Notes: a model not told the origin generated them from the letters alone. A DNA stretch of 64,000 nt from Chromatiales bacterium (GCA_016789845.1 JAEUQA010000062.1:1-64000), one strand, 5' to 3'; shown: positions 45,001-53,664, numbered from the stretch's first letter. Numbers and translations are program-made.

Positions 45001-45259
45001 CGTCAGCTTCTCCCCCATAGGCGTGCCTCCCGGCTAATACACCACGCCGTCCCGGGGGCTGCCATGCGTAGTTTCCCCGGCTCACGGGTCCGGCGCGCCC
45101 CCGGCGGCCCCATCCAGCCACCCTCCGGCCAGGCGCATCCGTGGTTTCCGTAATGACGAACATGCTCCGGCGCGGCATAATTCCCAGCGGCGCGTATCCG
45201 GGATGTTCAGCGGGGCTGATGCCCGGGCCCGACGTAATAGCAAACAAAGGAAGCTAACC

Positions 45260-46429
45260 ATGAAATCCAGATCGTTACAGCTCGGCATAGCCCTGGCAGC
45301 CGCCGGGCTGTGCCTGCAGCCCCTCACCGCCACCGCCGCCAAGGGCGACTGGCTGCTCCGGGGCGGCATCGGCATCGTCGATCCCAAGAGCGACAACCTG
45401 ACCCTCTCACCCGAAGCCGAGGTTCAGGTCGGTACGGGCACGAGCTTCACGCTCGAGGGGACCTACATGCTCGCCGACCACTGGGGCGTCGAACTGTTGT
45501 TGGCCTACCCGTTCACCCATGACGTGGACATCGATGGTGCCGAGGGCGCCGGCAACATTGCCCAGGTGGATCACCTGCCACCGACCCTCAGCCTCCAGTA
45601 CCATTTCAACCCGAACGGCAAGTTCCGCCCCTACATCGGCGCGGGCCTCAACTACACCACGTTCTTCAACGAGAAGACCAAGGGCGCCCTGTCCGACACC
45701 AGCCTCGAACTGGACGATTCCTGGGGTGCGGCTGGCCAGATCGGCGCGGATGTCAGCCTGAATGACAACTGGTTCCTCAACCTGGCGGTTCGCTACATCG
45801 ACATCGACAGTGACGCGAAGCTGACCGACGACGTTGGCACCACCGAGCTGGGCACGGTCGAGATCGATCCGTTCATCTACCAGGCCCAGGTGGGCTACCG
45901 CTTCGGCAGGCCCGCTCCCGTGGTCGCTGCGGCGCCAGTTGCCGCCGCCGTTGCCGCCCCGCCGCCCCCGCCGCCGCCCCCGCGGCCGTCTGACACGGAC
46001 GGTGACGGCGTCGTTGACGCGAACGACCAGTGCCCGGACACGCCGAAGGGTGACCGGGTCGGTCCCCAGGGCTGCTCCTGCGACGTGACGCGCCAGCTGC
46101 AGTTCAAGCTGAATTCGGCCGAACTGACCGCCGAAGACCGGGCGATCCTCGACGAAGTCGCGGAGAACCTGAAGCGCCTGAAGTTCGTCTCCGGCACGGT
46201 GGTGGGCCATACGGACAGCTCCGGGTCCGACGCCTACAACCAGAAGCTCTCCGAGCGTCGCGCCCAGTCCGTGGCGACCTACCTGGAAGGCAAGGGCATC
46301 GCCGAGGGCCGGCTGAAGGTTTCCGGTGCCGGCGAGAGCCAGCCGATTGCCGACAATGCCACCGCCGAAGGCCGGGCCCAGAACCGACGCGTCGTTCTGA
46401 AGCGCACGGACTGCGACGCACCGAACTAG
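45260..46429 (+). CDS. OmpW-like barrel fused to an OmpA peptidoglycan-binding domain
   Basis: 389 aa with a signal peptide ending at ATAA. Residues 25-220 form an OmpW-type beta barrel (GDWLLRGGIGIVDPKSDN, ADHWGVELLLAYPF, PYIGAGLNYTTFF). A Pro linker and a calcium-binding TSP3-like turn (DTDGDGVVDANDQCP) lead to an OmpA-C domain with FKLNSAEL, VVGHTDSSGSDAYNQKLSERRA and NRRV that binds peptidoglycan. It tethers the outer membrane to the wall. It is followed by a strong terminator. Confidence 0.9.
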   Translation: MKSRSLQLGIALAAAGLCLQPLTATAAKGDWLLRGGIGIVDPKSDNLTLSPEAEVQVGTGTSFTLEGTYMLADHWGVELLLAYPFTHDVDIDGAEGAGNIAQVDHLPPTLSLQYHFNPNGKFRPYIGAGLNYTTFFNEKTKGALSDTSLELDDSWGAAGQIGADVSLNDNWFLNLAVRYIDIDSDAKLTDDVGTTELGTVEIDPFIYQAQVGYRFGRPAPVVAAAPVAAAVAAPPPPPPPPRPSDTDGDGVVDANDQCPDTPKGDRVGPQGCSCDVTRQLQFKLNSAELTAEDRAILDEVAENLKRLKFVSGTVVGHTDSSGSDAYNQKLSERRAQSVATYLEGKGIAEGRLKVSGAGESQPIADNATAEGRAQNRRVVLKRTDCDAPN

Positions 46430-46458
46430 ACGGCACGCAGACGGCAGACGAGAACCGG

Positions 46459-46492
46459 GCCCCGGCCGCGCAAGCGGCCGGGGCTTTCTTGT
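46459..46492 (+). terminator. Rho-independent terminator after the OmpW-OmpA gene
   Basis: A perfect 11-bp stem (GCCCCGGCCGC, 46459-46469, with its complement at 46474-46484) closes a GCAA loop and is followed by TTTCTTGT. It starts 30 bases after the stop codon. Confidence 0.9.
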
Positions 46493-46541
46493 CTTCCGGG
46501 GTCATCCGCGACTATCGTTCAACCTTGTATTCGGAGGAACA

Positions 46542-46772
46542 GTGCCAGTGAAGATGGAACCCGGCGAACTCAAGGAACTCAGCGAGAGCTTCCGCTACAA
46601 CGATACCAACAAGGACGGCCTCATAGGATTTGCGGAGTTCGTCGAGATGCTGGGGCAGCTCGAAGCCGACGTGGGCGACGATGAGGCCCGCATCGGCTTC
46701 GACGAAGTCGACACGGATGACGACGGGGCGATCAGCTTCGACGAGTTCGTCGCCTGGTGGCGCGACCGCTGA
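46542..46772 (+). CDS. Small EF-hand calcium-binding protein
   Basis: 76 aa from a GTG (GTG 46548 or ATG 46554 are alternatives; GGAGG at 46533-46537 is upstream of all). Two EF-hand loops are intact: DTNKDGLIGFAE near residue 21 and DTDDDGAISFDE near 57, with correct acidic positions. There is no signal peptide, so it is likely cytoplasmic and could sense Ca2+. No partner is obvious. Confidence 0.88.
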   Translation: MPVKMEPGELKELSESFRYNDTNKDGLIGFAEFVEMLGQLEADVGDDEARIGFDEVDTDDDGAISFDEFVAWWRDR

Positions 46773-46791
46773 ATGGGTCGCGGCCGGGCTC

Positions 46792-47394
46792 TCAGCCCGT
46801 CGCCGGGCGTGGCCTGGTTTCGACGGGCTGCCGGGCGATCCAGGCCAGCAGACGCTGGTCGTTGCGGACCGGCCACCAGTCGAAGAGGAAGATCTCCACC
46901 GGACGCCACATGGCGATCCAGCCGACGATCAGGAGGCCTTCGCGCAGGATCTCCCCGCTGGACTCCCACTCGCCGTTCGACAGCACCTGGCGCAGGCTGA
47001 GGCAGAGCCCGAGGAAGGCGATCCCGACGAGCAGGCTCACGAGCCCGCGGCGCAGCATTTCCTGGAGGCTCAGTCCTCGCTGGCGCGAGCGATACGCAAA
47101 GTAGTTGTGTATCGCAGCCGGCAGCGTCCTTGCATCCTCCGTGCCGATGGCGGTTGCCGGCAGGTAGAACACCAGCCGGACGGGCCCCCGCCAGCCGCGC
47201 TGCCGGATCTCCCGGACTGCGCCGACGATGTATTCCTCCGCGGCCGCGTCCAGGTCCTTCTGCCGGAATGGCGCGGGGTCCAGCGAATGGAACAGCTGCC
47301 GGATGTCGTCCAGCGTCACCTCGAGCAGCGTGTGCCCGTCTTCCCGCCGGTAGACGGGATGCGCGTCGCCTGCGGCGTCTGCCAGATGCCGCAA
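46792..47394 (-). CDS. Conserved membrane protein of unknown function
   Basis: 200 aa. A soluble N-terminal half (about 1-105) with LLEVTLDDIRQLFHSLDPAPF is followed by two membrane segments (about 110-160) and a Trp-rich end (FDWWPVRNDQRLLAWIA). I do not recognise the family. It lies 7 bases downstream of the host-attachment-type gene on the same strand, so co-transcription is likely. Confidence 0.7.
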   Translation of the reverse strand: MRHLADAAGDAHPVYRREDGHTLLEVTLDDIRQLFHSLDPAPFRQKDLDAAAEEYIVGAVREIRQRGWRGPVRLVFYLPATAIGTEDARTLPAAIHNYFAYRSRQRGLSLQEMLRRGLVSLLVGIAFLGLCLSLRQVLSNGEWESSGEILREGLLIVGWIAMWRPVEIFLFDWWPVRNDQRLLAWIARQPVETRPRPATG

Positions 47395-47401
47395 CGGGCG
47401 C

Positions 47402-47899
47402 TCAGGCCTTCGTTCGCCGGCGCGGCGTGGGGAAGCGCGACGTCACCGACATGGGCAGGGCCGCCACGGCCTCACGCACCCGTTTGTTAAGTTCGAGCAC
47501 GGGCAGCTTCGTCAGGTCGAGCTTGACCTCCACGGCCACGCGATCCTTGAGACTGGCAGGCAGGTGACGGCGGTAGGTGCCGAGCAGGCGGGGCGCGGCG
47601 ACCAGCACGATGGGCGCGCCGCCATTCGCGGCGGCATCCGTCTCCAGCGCGGCGATGACCAGGCGCACAAACACCTCTTCCGCGTGTTCCTTGATCCCGT
47701 GCTTCGGCTGGAAGGCGTGGCGGCCGCCACCGGTGCCGCTCGTCACGCGGCCGGGCCTGCTCGTGCCAAGCGCGCGCTCGGGCTGCATGCCCGCCGGATT
47801 CACGAAACTCTGGAGTGCTTTCAGGGAGCTGCGGCGGCTGGGGAGTTCATACAGCTGCGCCTTCACCTTGTCGGCAACGAGCACGCGGAACGCTGTCAT
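47402..47899 (-). CDS. Host-attachment-family (baeRF-like) protein
   Basis: 165 aa. It begins FRVLVADKVKAQLYEL and has FVRLVIAALETD, then PIVLVAAPRLLGTYRRHLP. These match the host attachment (PF10116/baeRF-like) family, which belongs to the eRF1-like release factor superfamily. The name comes from an Agrobacterium gene; the biochemical role, possibly ribosome-related, is not settled. Confidence 0.8.
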   Translation of the reverse strand: MTAFRVLVADKVKAQLYELPSRRSSLKALQSFVNPAGMQPERALGTSRPGRVTSGTGGGRHAFQPKHGIKEHAEEVFVRLVIAALETDAAANGGAPIVLVAAPRLLGTYRRHLPASLKDRVAVEVKLDLTKLPVLELNKRVREAVAALPMSVTSRFPTPRRRTKA

Positions 47900-47977
47900 G
47901 GAACTCTCCCTTCCTGGTTATTGAAGCATGCTCTGCCGTCAGTCTGCCACGGGGTATACGTGAATGCCGCAGGGGCG

Positions 47978-48583
47978 TCAGCGCGGGGCGGCGAGGAGGG
48001 CCGTCATCGATTCCCGGTAGAGGCGCTGCCCATCCGGATGGTCCTGGTAGATGCGCAGTAGCGGCACGGCCGTGCGCGTGAGCACCCGGAAGGAGTCCGT
48101 CGCGCTGGCGTTCCGGAGCTGGCCACCGGCCTCGGCGCGCTCGAGCGCCCGAAGCATGGCGTCGGTATAGGCCTTGTGGGCGTCCCGTATCCGGGCGAAG
48201 GCGTCTGCGGTCACGCCGGGAATCATCAGCAGCGCGTTACGGTGGCGCGCCCAGAGGTGCTCGTAGACAGCCACGATGGCGGGGACGATTCCAGGGGCCG
48301 GCCGGGATGCGAGCGGCGCCAGTCCGGTCGTGCCTTCATCCAGCGCGGGCTTGATGATTGCCGCCACGAGGTCGTGCTTGCCGCCGCAGAAGCCGTAAAA
48401 GGTCCCCCGGGAGACTCCCGCGGCGAGCAGGATCTGTTCCACGCTGACGGCTGCGACCCCATGTTCCGCCATGAGGCCGCCGGCGACCTCCAGCACGCCT
48501 TCCCAGACCTGCACGCGGCGGTCCACGACCTTCGGGCTGACGATCCGCTCCCGCCGCCGTGGCTTTCGCACTGTGTGTCGCAC
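47978..48583 (-). CDS. TetR family transcriptional regulator
   Basis: 201 aa. The N-terminal HTH (about 30-75) has VSVEQILLAAGVSRGTFYGFCGGKHDL, the TetR/AcrR signature. The C-terminal ligand-binding part is helical. It is divergent from an uncharacterised membrane protein gene, and a perfect-armed palindrome lies in the shared promoter region, so it probably represses that gene and itself until a small molecule binds. Confidence 0.9.
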   Translation of the reverse strand: MRHTVRKPRRRERIVSPKVVDRRVQVWEGVLEVAGGLMAEHGVAAVSVEQILLAAGVSRGTFYGFCGGKHDLVAAIIKPALDEGTTGLAPLASRPAPGIVPAIVAVYEHLWARHRNALLMIPGVTADAFARIRDAHKAYTDAMLRALERAEAGGQLRNASATDSFRVLTRTAVPLLRIYQDHPDGQRLYRESMTALLAAPR

Positions 48584-48621
48584 CCTGATCTGCTCCCGCC
48601 CTGGCCGTATAGCGGCCGGGC

Positions 48622-48650
48622 TTGAAAGGGATTATACAGCTATGTATAAG
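48622..48650 (+). promoter_or_regulatory. Divergent-gene promoter with TetR-type operator
   Basis: TTGAAA (48622-48627), 17 bases, then TATAAG (48645-48650) read towards the membrane protein gene. The palindrome TTATACA (48632-48638) and TGTATAA (48643-48649) overlaps the -10 element, as expected for TetR repression. Confidence 0.7.
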
Positions 48651-48688
48651 TTCGCAGGCAACAGGCCGGAGTCCGGGAGATGCAATCC

Positions 48689-49651
48689 ATGTCCACCGCC
48701 ACAGCCGGAGAGACCCCGGCAGCAGTTCCCGTCCAGTCGAAGCTCTGGCGCCCGCCCTTCGTCGGCCTCGTCACCACCGTGCTGATGCTGCTCGCCATCG
48801 GGGTCGGCCACGCCATGATGGTGGCCATCGAGGATCTCCTGGGCACCGACAACACCTACATCGCATCCATCGGCATCGGGTTCCTCGGCATCGTCGCCCT
48901 CTGGTACGGCATCAAGTCGAAGAGCGAGAACTTCGCCACGTGGACCGGCTTCTTTGCCGGCCTGATCGTCTGGATGGCCTGGGTCGAGTTCTTCTACATG
49001 TACTACGGTCGCAAGAACTTCGGGATGATGCCGCGCATGGAGGGCCTCGAGGTGACCACCGAGCCCGAGTACCTCATCATGACGGCCACCATCGGCGTGC
49101 TGCTCACGCAGCTGGCGTTCTACACCTTCGACAAGGACACCCGCTGCAACATGTTCCTGTGGATCCAGAACCGGCTCGGTCTCCGGGCTGTCCTCGGACC
49201 CAGCACGAAGACAGCCCGGGACCGCAACTACGCGATCATCACCTTCATGGAGACGTTCTACGTCACCTGGTTCGTCTACGCGTGGAACCTGCTCATCTTC
49301 GACCCGGCGTTTGGCGGCGGCGTCGGCATGAGCGACATGGTGGCCACTGGAGCCACGGTGTTCGTGTCCATCGCCTGGGGCGGCTTCTGCTTCAGCCGGC
49401 TGATCAGGTATCGCCGGGTGTCCACGGCGCTGCGCTATGCGATCCCGACGGCAAACATCCTCTGGATCAACGTGGAGATCTTCTCGAAGTGGGGCCTGTT
49501 TACCGAGGTCTGGCTCGAGCCGCAGAATTACCTGGCGGAGATGGGCCTGATCGTCCTGGCTTTCGTCGCCATGGCCGTCCTGATCCACCGGGCACCGAAG
49601 AAGCCGTCCGAGACCGGGGAGTGGGGCAGCGAGGAGGGTGCGACGTCATGA
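48689..49651 (+). CDS. Multi-pass membrane protein of unknown family under TetR control
   Basis: 320 aa. The ATG at 48689 is preferred because GGGAG lies 9 bases upstream; an ATG at 48680 is in frame but overlaps that site. Seven or eight hydrophobic segments are visible. Polar, aromatic-rich membrane-border stretches recur (WVEFFYMYYGRKN, ITFMETFYVTWFVYAWN), with buried Glu residues that could bind metal or protons. I do not recognise the family. It overlaps the next gene (ATGA) and is divergent from a TetR gene. Confidence 0.8.
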   Translation: MSTATAGETPAAVPVQSKLWRPPFVGLVTTVLMLLAIGVGHAMMVAIEDLLGTDNTYIASIGIGFLGIVALWYGIKSKSENFATWTGFFAGLIVWMAWVEFFYMYYGRKNFGMMPRMEGLEVTTEPEYLIMTATIGVLLTQLAFYTFDKDTRCNMFLWIQNRLGLRAVLGPSTKTARDRNYAIITFMETFYVTWFVYAWNLLIFDPAFGGGVGMSDMVATGATVFVSIAWGGFCFSRLIRYRRVSTALRYAIPTANILWINVEIFSKWGLFTEVWLEPQNYLAEMGLIVLAFVAMAVLIHRAPKKPSETGEWGSEEGATS

Positions 49652-50028
49652 AGAGCATCATCGGGAGCGTGCTGGCGGTCCTCATGGCGAATGTCGCCAT
49701 CGCTGCCGACTCGCTGACACTCAGGCCGGGCATGGGCGGAGTGCCCGACCTCGGCGCCATCCGTTGCGAGACGTTTACGAGGATCCTGCCGGAGGGTCCG
49801 ACGGGCTTCCGGCAGGCCGTGCTCACCTGGGCGGAGGGGTATATCTACGGCAAGTCGGGCAGGACCATCGATGAAGTCCTGGCCGCTGCTCCTGCCGATG
49901 GCCCGAACTGGACCTTTGATACCCTGACGGACCAGATTGTGAGTTACTGCGCGTCCAATCCGGAGTCACCACTGCCTGTGGCGGTCCAGGACCTCTGGGC
50001 GCGCCTCACTCCCGTCGCCACCGACTAG
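49648..50028 (+). CDS. Small exported HdeA/HdeB- or Rap1a-like protein
   Basis: 126 aa with a signal peptide ending at AIAAD. Two cysteines (IRCETFTRI and VSYCASNPESPL) are spaced about 65 residues apart, with AVLTWAEGYIYG between. This C-...-GY-...-C-x2-NP layout is seen in HdeA/HdeB acid chaperones and in Rap1a/Tai immunity proteins. It is translationally coupled to the membrane protein gene (ATGA), which suggests it works with it in the periplasm. Confidence 0.7.
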   Translation: MKSIIGSVLAVLMANVAIAADSLTLRPGMGGVPDLGAIRCETFTRILPEGPTGFRQAVLTWAEGYIYGKSGRTIDEVLAAAPADGPNWTFDTLTDQIVSYCASNPESPLPVAVQDLWARLTPVATD

Positions 50029-50044
50029 CTGAGGAACACCAGCC

Positions 50045-50629
50045 ATGCGTCTCTATACCTTCACCATCACGCCCAACAACCGCAAGGTCGAGGCCTTCGT
50101 CCGGCACTTCGATCTCCCGGTCGACGTCCACCACGTCAGCTTCAAGGACCGGGAAACCCAGAGCCCGGAGTACCTGGCGATCAACCCCATGGCCCGGGTA
50201 CCGGCGCTCGTGGATGGCGACTTCAGGCTCTGGGAGTCCAACGCCATCCTGACCTACCTGGCAACCATGTTTCCCCAGACGAAGGCCCTGCCCGCCGACC
50301 CGCGGGGCCGGGCCGACGCCGACCGCTGGCTCCACTGGCAGAGCTGCCACCTGATGCCCGCCATGGGCGCGCTCAAGGTGGCCGACGAGAAGGACGTCAG
50401 CGCGGTCACGCCGCTGCTGAAGGTCCTCGACCAGCAACTGCAGGGCAGGGACTACGTGCTTGGCAGCCTTTCGGTGGTCGATTTCGCCATCTGCGCCTAC
50501 CTGATCACGAAGATGGGCCGGAAGCTCGATTACTCCACGTGCCCCAACGTTGCCGCGTGGCTTGCCCGCATGGAGAACCTCAAGGGCTTCGTCGAGACCC
50601 AGGTCAAGATGCCGCCGGCCGCCGCCTAG
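50045..50629 (+). CDS. Glutathione S-transferase family protein
   Basis: 194 aa. The N-terminal thioredoxin-like domain has NNRKVEAFVRHFDLP, the cis-Pro in MARVPALVDGD, and LWESNAILTYLA with the Glu-Ser pair that binds glutathione. The all-helical C-terminal domain has VLGSLSVVDFAICAYLI. It starts 16 bases after the HdeA-like gene, so it belongs to the same probable operon. A detoxification role under the TetR regulator is a reasonable inference. Confidence 0.92.
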   Translation: MRLYTFTITPNNRKVEAFVRHFDLPVDVHHVSFKDRETQSPEYLAINPMARVPALVDGDFRLWESNAILTYLATMFPQTKALPADPRGRADADRWLHWQSCHLMPAMGALKVADEKDVSAVTPLLKVLDQQLQGRDYVLGSLSVVDFAICAYLITKMGRKLDYSTCPNVAAWLARMENLKGFVETQVKMPPAAA

Positions 50630-50651
50630 CGCGGTCGCCCGGGCCGCCATC

Positions 50652-51107
50652 GTGCGCGAACCAGTGATCCGGTCCACGAGTGCCTGGTCTGCCGCGGAGA
50701 TCCGCCAGTTCCTCGGCAGCGCGGCGATTCCCGTGCGCCTTGCCTGCCTGGCGACCGGCGGCGCACCGCTGGTCTGCTCGCTCTGGTTCCTCCATGACGA
50801 TGACGCCATCTGGTGCGCCACGCCGCGCAGTGCCCGGCTGGCCGCGCTCCTCGCGGCGGACCCGCGTTGCGCCTTCGAGATCGCCGGGGACCTCATGCCC
50901 TACCGCGGCGTTCGCGGCCAGGGCAGAGCCCGGCTGTCCCGGGCCGACGGGCCCGCGGTGCTGCTCCGCCTGATCGACCGCTACCTGCACGGCCGCGATT
51001 CCGCGTTCGCGCGCTGGCTGATCTCCCGGCAGCAGGACGAAGTGGCAGTCTGCATCGAGCCCGACTGGCTCACCGCCTGGGACTTCTCGGCCCGCATGCC
51101 GGCGTGA
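50652..51107 (+). CDS. Pyridoxamine 5'-phosphate oxidase-like flavin-binding protein
   Basis: 151 aa from a GTG, chosen as the nearest start before the conserved part. VRLACLATGGAPLVCSLWFLHDDDAIWCAT is the PNPOx-like split-barrel pattern (short strand, turn, strand), followed by RLAALLAADPRCAFEI and YRGVRGQGRARL. Members bind FMN, F420 or haem. The specific cofactor is not visible. It lies 22 bases after the GST gene. Confidence 0.82.
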   Translation: MREPVIRSTSAWSAAEIRQFLGSAAIPVRLACLATGGAPLVCSLWFLHDDDAIWCATPRSARLAALLAADPRCAFEIAGDLMPYRGVRGQGRARLSRADGPAVLLRLIDRYLHGRDSAFARWLISRQQDEVAVCIEPDWLTAWDFSARMPA

Positions 51108-51211
51108 TGCGGGCCGGGCAGCCGGCGCCGGGGTGGGTATTTCCCACAATACCGGGACCCTGCCCCCGCGTGCTCAAATTGCGGTTCCAATCCAGGATCC
51201 GGAGCAGGCCA

Positions 51212-51706
51212 GTGCTGTATGAAGTGACGGGCGACATCCTCTTGAGCCGGGCGGCGGCGATTGCCCACGGCGTCAGCCCGAATGACAATTTCCACCAGGG
51301 CCTCGCGCTCAGTCTCCGCGAGCAGTGGCCGGCGCTCTACCAGGACTTCCGGCACTACTGCAAGACGCAGAAGGTCGAGGCCGGCGGCCTGTGGGTATGG
51401 GCCGGCGCCGATGGCCGGCGGATCATCAACCTCTTCACACAGGATCCGCCCCGGTCGGCGGGCCAGCACCCGGGCCGCGCCACGGTCCAGCACGTGGGCC
51501 ACGCCCTGAAGCGCCTGCACACCCTGGTGGAAGCCGAGAAGATCACCAGCCTCGCGCTGCCGCGCCTGGCGACCGGCGTCGGCGGCCTCGAGTGGACCGC
51601 GGTGCAGCCCCTGCTCGAGCAGCACCTGGGAACCCTGAAGATCCCCGTGATCGTCTACACCCGCTACGAGAAGGGCGTCGCGGCGAAGGAGCCGTCGCTG
51701 TCATAG
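51212..51706 (+). CDS. Macro domain protein (ADP-ribose-binding type)
   Basis: 164 aa from a GTG with GGAG 8 bases upstream. VTGDILLSRAAAIAHGVSPN near the start and LALPRLATGVGGLEW near residue 120 are the macro-domain loops that hold ADP-ribose. The usual N of the ADP-ribose loop is shifted (HGVSPNDNFHQGLA). It could remove or read ADP-ribose marks. It converges with a CBS protein gene, overlapping it by 6 bases. Confidence 0.85.
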   Translation: MLYEVTGDILLSRAAAIAHGVSPNDNFHQGLALSLREQWPALYQDFRHYCKTQKVEAGGLWVWAGADGRRIINLFTQDPPRSAGQHPGRATVQHVGHALKRLHTLVEAEKITSLALPRLATGVGGLEWTAVQPLLEQHLGTLKIPVIVYTRYEKGVAAKEPSLS

Positions 51707-52261
51707 CCGGCCGGTCGTGAGCCCTGGGCCCAGGTGCTCCCGCGCTTTTGCCAGGGCCCGAACCAGCGCCGCGTGTTCGTGCTCCCCATGGCCGGTTCGC
51801 AGGTAGAGCTCGGCTGCCGCGCGCACGTTCTCCAGGTCGACGAGCATGTCCGGTACCGAGCCCCCGACGGGTCCCCCGGCCGGCAACTGCTGTAGAAGCA
51901 CGACGATCAGGTCCGTGGAGGTGACTATCCCGACCACCTTGCCCTCGGTATCGACGACCGGCAGCGAGTGGTGATCACCCCTGGCCAGGAGGGTTGCCGC
52001 ATCCTGCAGCGTGCTGGTCCGGCTCAGCACCACCGGGTCCCGCTGCATGACGTCCCCGATCCGCTTCCCGCGCGCGTCCGTGGCATCCCGGCCGACCAGG
52101 TCGCCGGCGCTGAGGATGCCGGTGAGCCGCTCGCCCTCGACCACGGGGAGGTGGTGCAGTCGTTCCCGGGCCATTAGCCGGGCAGCCTCTTCCAGCGTGG
52201 CATCCGGCCCGATCACCCAGGCCGGCGCGGTCATGATTCTCTCGATGGGCTGGTTGCGCAT
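51701..52261 (-). CDS. Tandem CBS-domain protein
   Basis: 186 aa. Two CBS domains are visible: residues 1-60 (IMTAPAWVIGPDATLEEAAR, HHLPVVEGERLTGILSAGDL) and 65-125 (VMQRDPVVLSRTSTLQDAAT, HSLPVVDTEGKVVGIVTSTD). The last 60 residues are a helical tail. CBS pairs bind adenine nucleotides and usually sense energy state. There is no attached enzyme. It is divergent from the hydrolase-cyclase gene. Confidence 0.9.
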   Translation of the reverse strand: MRNQPIERIMTAPAWVIGPDATLEEAARLMARERLHHLPVVEGERLTGILSAGDLVGRDATDARGKRIGDVMQRDPVVLSRTSTLQDAATLLARGDHHSLPVVDTEGKVVGIVTSTDLIVVLLQQLPAGGPVGGSVPDMLVDLENVRAAAELYLRTGHGEHEHAALVRALAKAREHLGPGLTTGRL

Positions 52262-52327
52262 GGTCCTAGCTTGCCCTACAACCGGTCGCCTGTGCAGGCC
52301 CCGACAGCGTCCGTTACCATCCGGCGC

Positions 52328-53662
52328 ATGACCCCCGGGACCCGCTACGCCCTGAACAAAGGCGGCCAGTACGTCGCCTACCAGGTGTTCGGCGCGGGTG
52401 ACGTGGACGTCGTCTTCATCCCCGACTGGTGCACCAACCTGGAGGTCATGTGGGAGGAGCCGACGCTCGCCCGCTTCCTGCAGCGCCTTGCCTCGTTCAG
52501 CCGCGTGGTCTGCTTCGACAAGCGCGGCACCGGCGTGTCGGACCCCGTGCCCTTGGGCGCGGTCCCCACCTGGGAGGAGTGGATGGACGACGTCGGCACA
52601 GTGCTCGACGCCATTGGCAGCGAGCGCGCGGCCGTGTTCGGCCATGGCGACGGGGGCTGCATGGCATTGCTCTTCGCCGCCTCCCGGCCGGCCAGCACGA
52701 CGGCGCTGATCCTGGCCGACACCTACGCCCGGCGCCGGCGCGCGCCGGACTATCCCTGCGGCATTCCCGAGGGCGCGGCCAATGCCACGATCGCCGGGGT
52801 GCTGCGCACCTACGGGACAGGTGAGATGACGCGCCTGGGCGGCGCCCCCAGCCTTGCCAGCAACGACGCGTTCATCGCCTGGCGCGGGCGCTACGAGCGC
52901 CTGGCCATGAGCCCCGGCACCTTCTTTCCCATCTACCCGACGGTCTACGACCAGGATTTCCGCCCGGCCCTGGCCACCATCCGCGTCCCGACGCTGGTCC
53001 TGCACCGCCTGGGCAACCGCTACATCCGCGCCGACAACGGCCGTTACCTGGCGGACCACATCAGTGGCGCGCGCTTCGTGGGCATCCCGGGCGACGACCA
53101 CTTCTTCCATGCGGGCGACACCGAGGCGCTGCTCCGGCCCGTGCAGGAACTGCTCACCGGCACGAGCCAGGTGCCCGAAGAGGACCGGGTGCTGGCCACC
53201 GTGCTGTTCACGGACATCGTGGACGCGACGCTGCTGGCCGGGCGACTCGGGGACCGGGGCTGGGCCGACCTGCTCGCGCGGCACCACGGCCTGGTCCGCC
53301 AGGAGCTCGCGCGCTTCCGCGGCCGGGAGGTCGACACCGCCGGCGACGGCTTCTTCGCGACCTTCGACGGCCCGGCTCGCGGCGTGCGCTGCGCGCTCGC
53401 CATCCGCGACGCCGTGAAGGCCCTGGGCATCGAGGTCCGCGCCGGCCTGCACACCGGGGAGTGCGAGCTGGTCGGTGAGAAGGTCGGCGGCATCGCCGTG
53501 CACATCGGGGCCCGGGTCATGGGCCAGGCCGGCCCGGGGGAGGTGCTGGCGTCCCGTACGGTTCGCGACCTCGTCACCGGCTCGGGCCTGAAGTTCGAGG
53601 ATCACGGCCTCCACCGGCTGAAGGGCGTCGAGGGCGAGTGGGCGCTCTTCAGGATCGCGTGA
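52328..53662 (+). CDS. Alpha/beta-hydrolase fused to a class III adenylate cyclase
   Basis: 444 aa. Residues 1-280 are an alpha/beta-hydrolase fold (DVVFIPDWCTNLEVMWEE, VCFDKRGTGVSD). The nucleophile elbow reads GHGDGG with Asp108 in place of the usual Ser. Residues 285-444 are a class III nucleotide cyclase with the two metal Asp residues (LFTDIVDAT, DTAGDGFFATF) and GIAVHIGARVMGQAGPGEVL. It would make cAMP in response to a ligand of the hydrolase-like domain. The formate dehydrogenase gene starts 2 bases after its stop. Confidence 0.9.
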   Translation: MTPGTRYALNKGGQYVAYQVFGAGDVDVVFIPDWCTNLEVMWEEPTLARFLQRLASFSRVVCFDKRGTGVSDPVPLGAVPTWEEWMDDVGTVLDAIGSERAAVFGHGDGGCMALLFAASRPASTTALILADTYARRRRAPDYPCGIPEGAANATIAGVLRTYGTGEMTRLGGAPSLASNDAFIAWRGRYERLAMSPGTFFPIYPTVYDQDFRPALATIRVPTLVLHRLGNRYIRADNGRYLADHISGARFVGIPGDDHFFHAGDTEALLRPVQELLTGTSQVPEEDRVLATVLFTDIVDATLLAGRLGDRGWADLLARHHGLVRQELARFRGREVDTAGDGFFATFDGPARGVRCALAIRDAVKALGIEVRAGLHTGECELVGEKVGGIAVHIGARVMGQAGPGEVLASRTVRDLVTGSGLKFEDHGLHRLKGVEGEWALFRIA

Positions 53663-53664
53663 CC

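Noticed and set aside
45001..45110. A c-di-GMP (GEMM-I) riboswitch-like stretch upstream of the DNRLRE protein gene (minus strand ACGCATGGCA...GGGACG)
   Set aside because: There is no room between the two motifs for the required hairpin with its GNRA loop, and the AAACC element is missing. The similarity is most likely chance.
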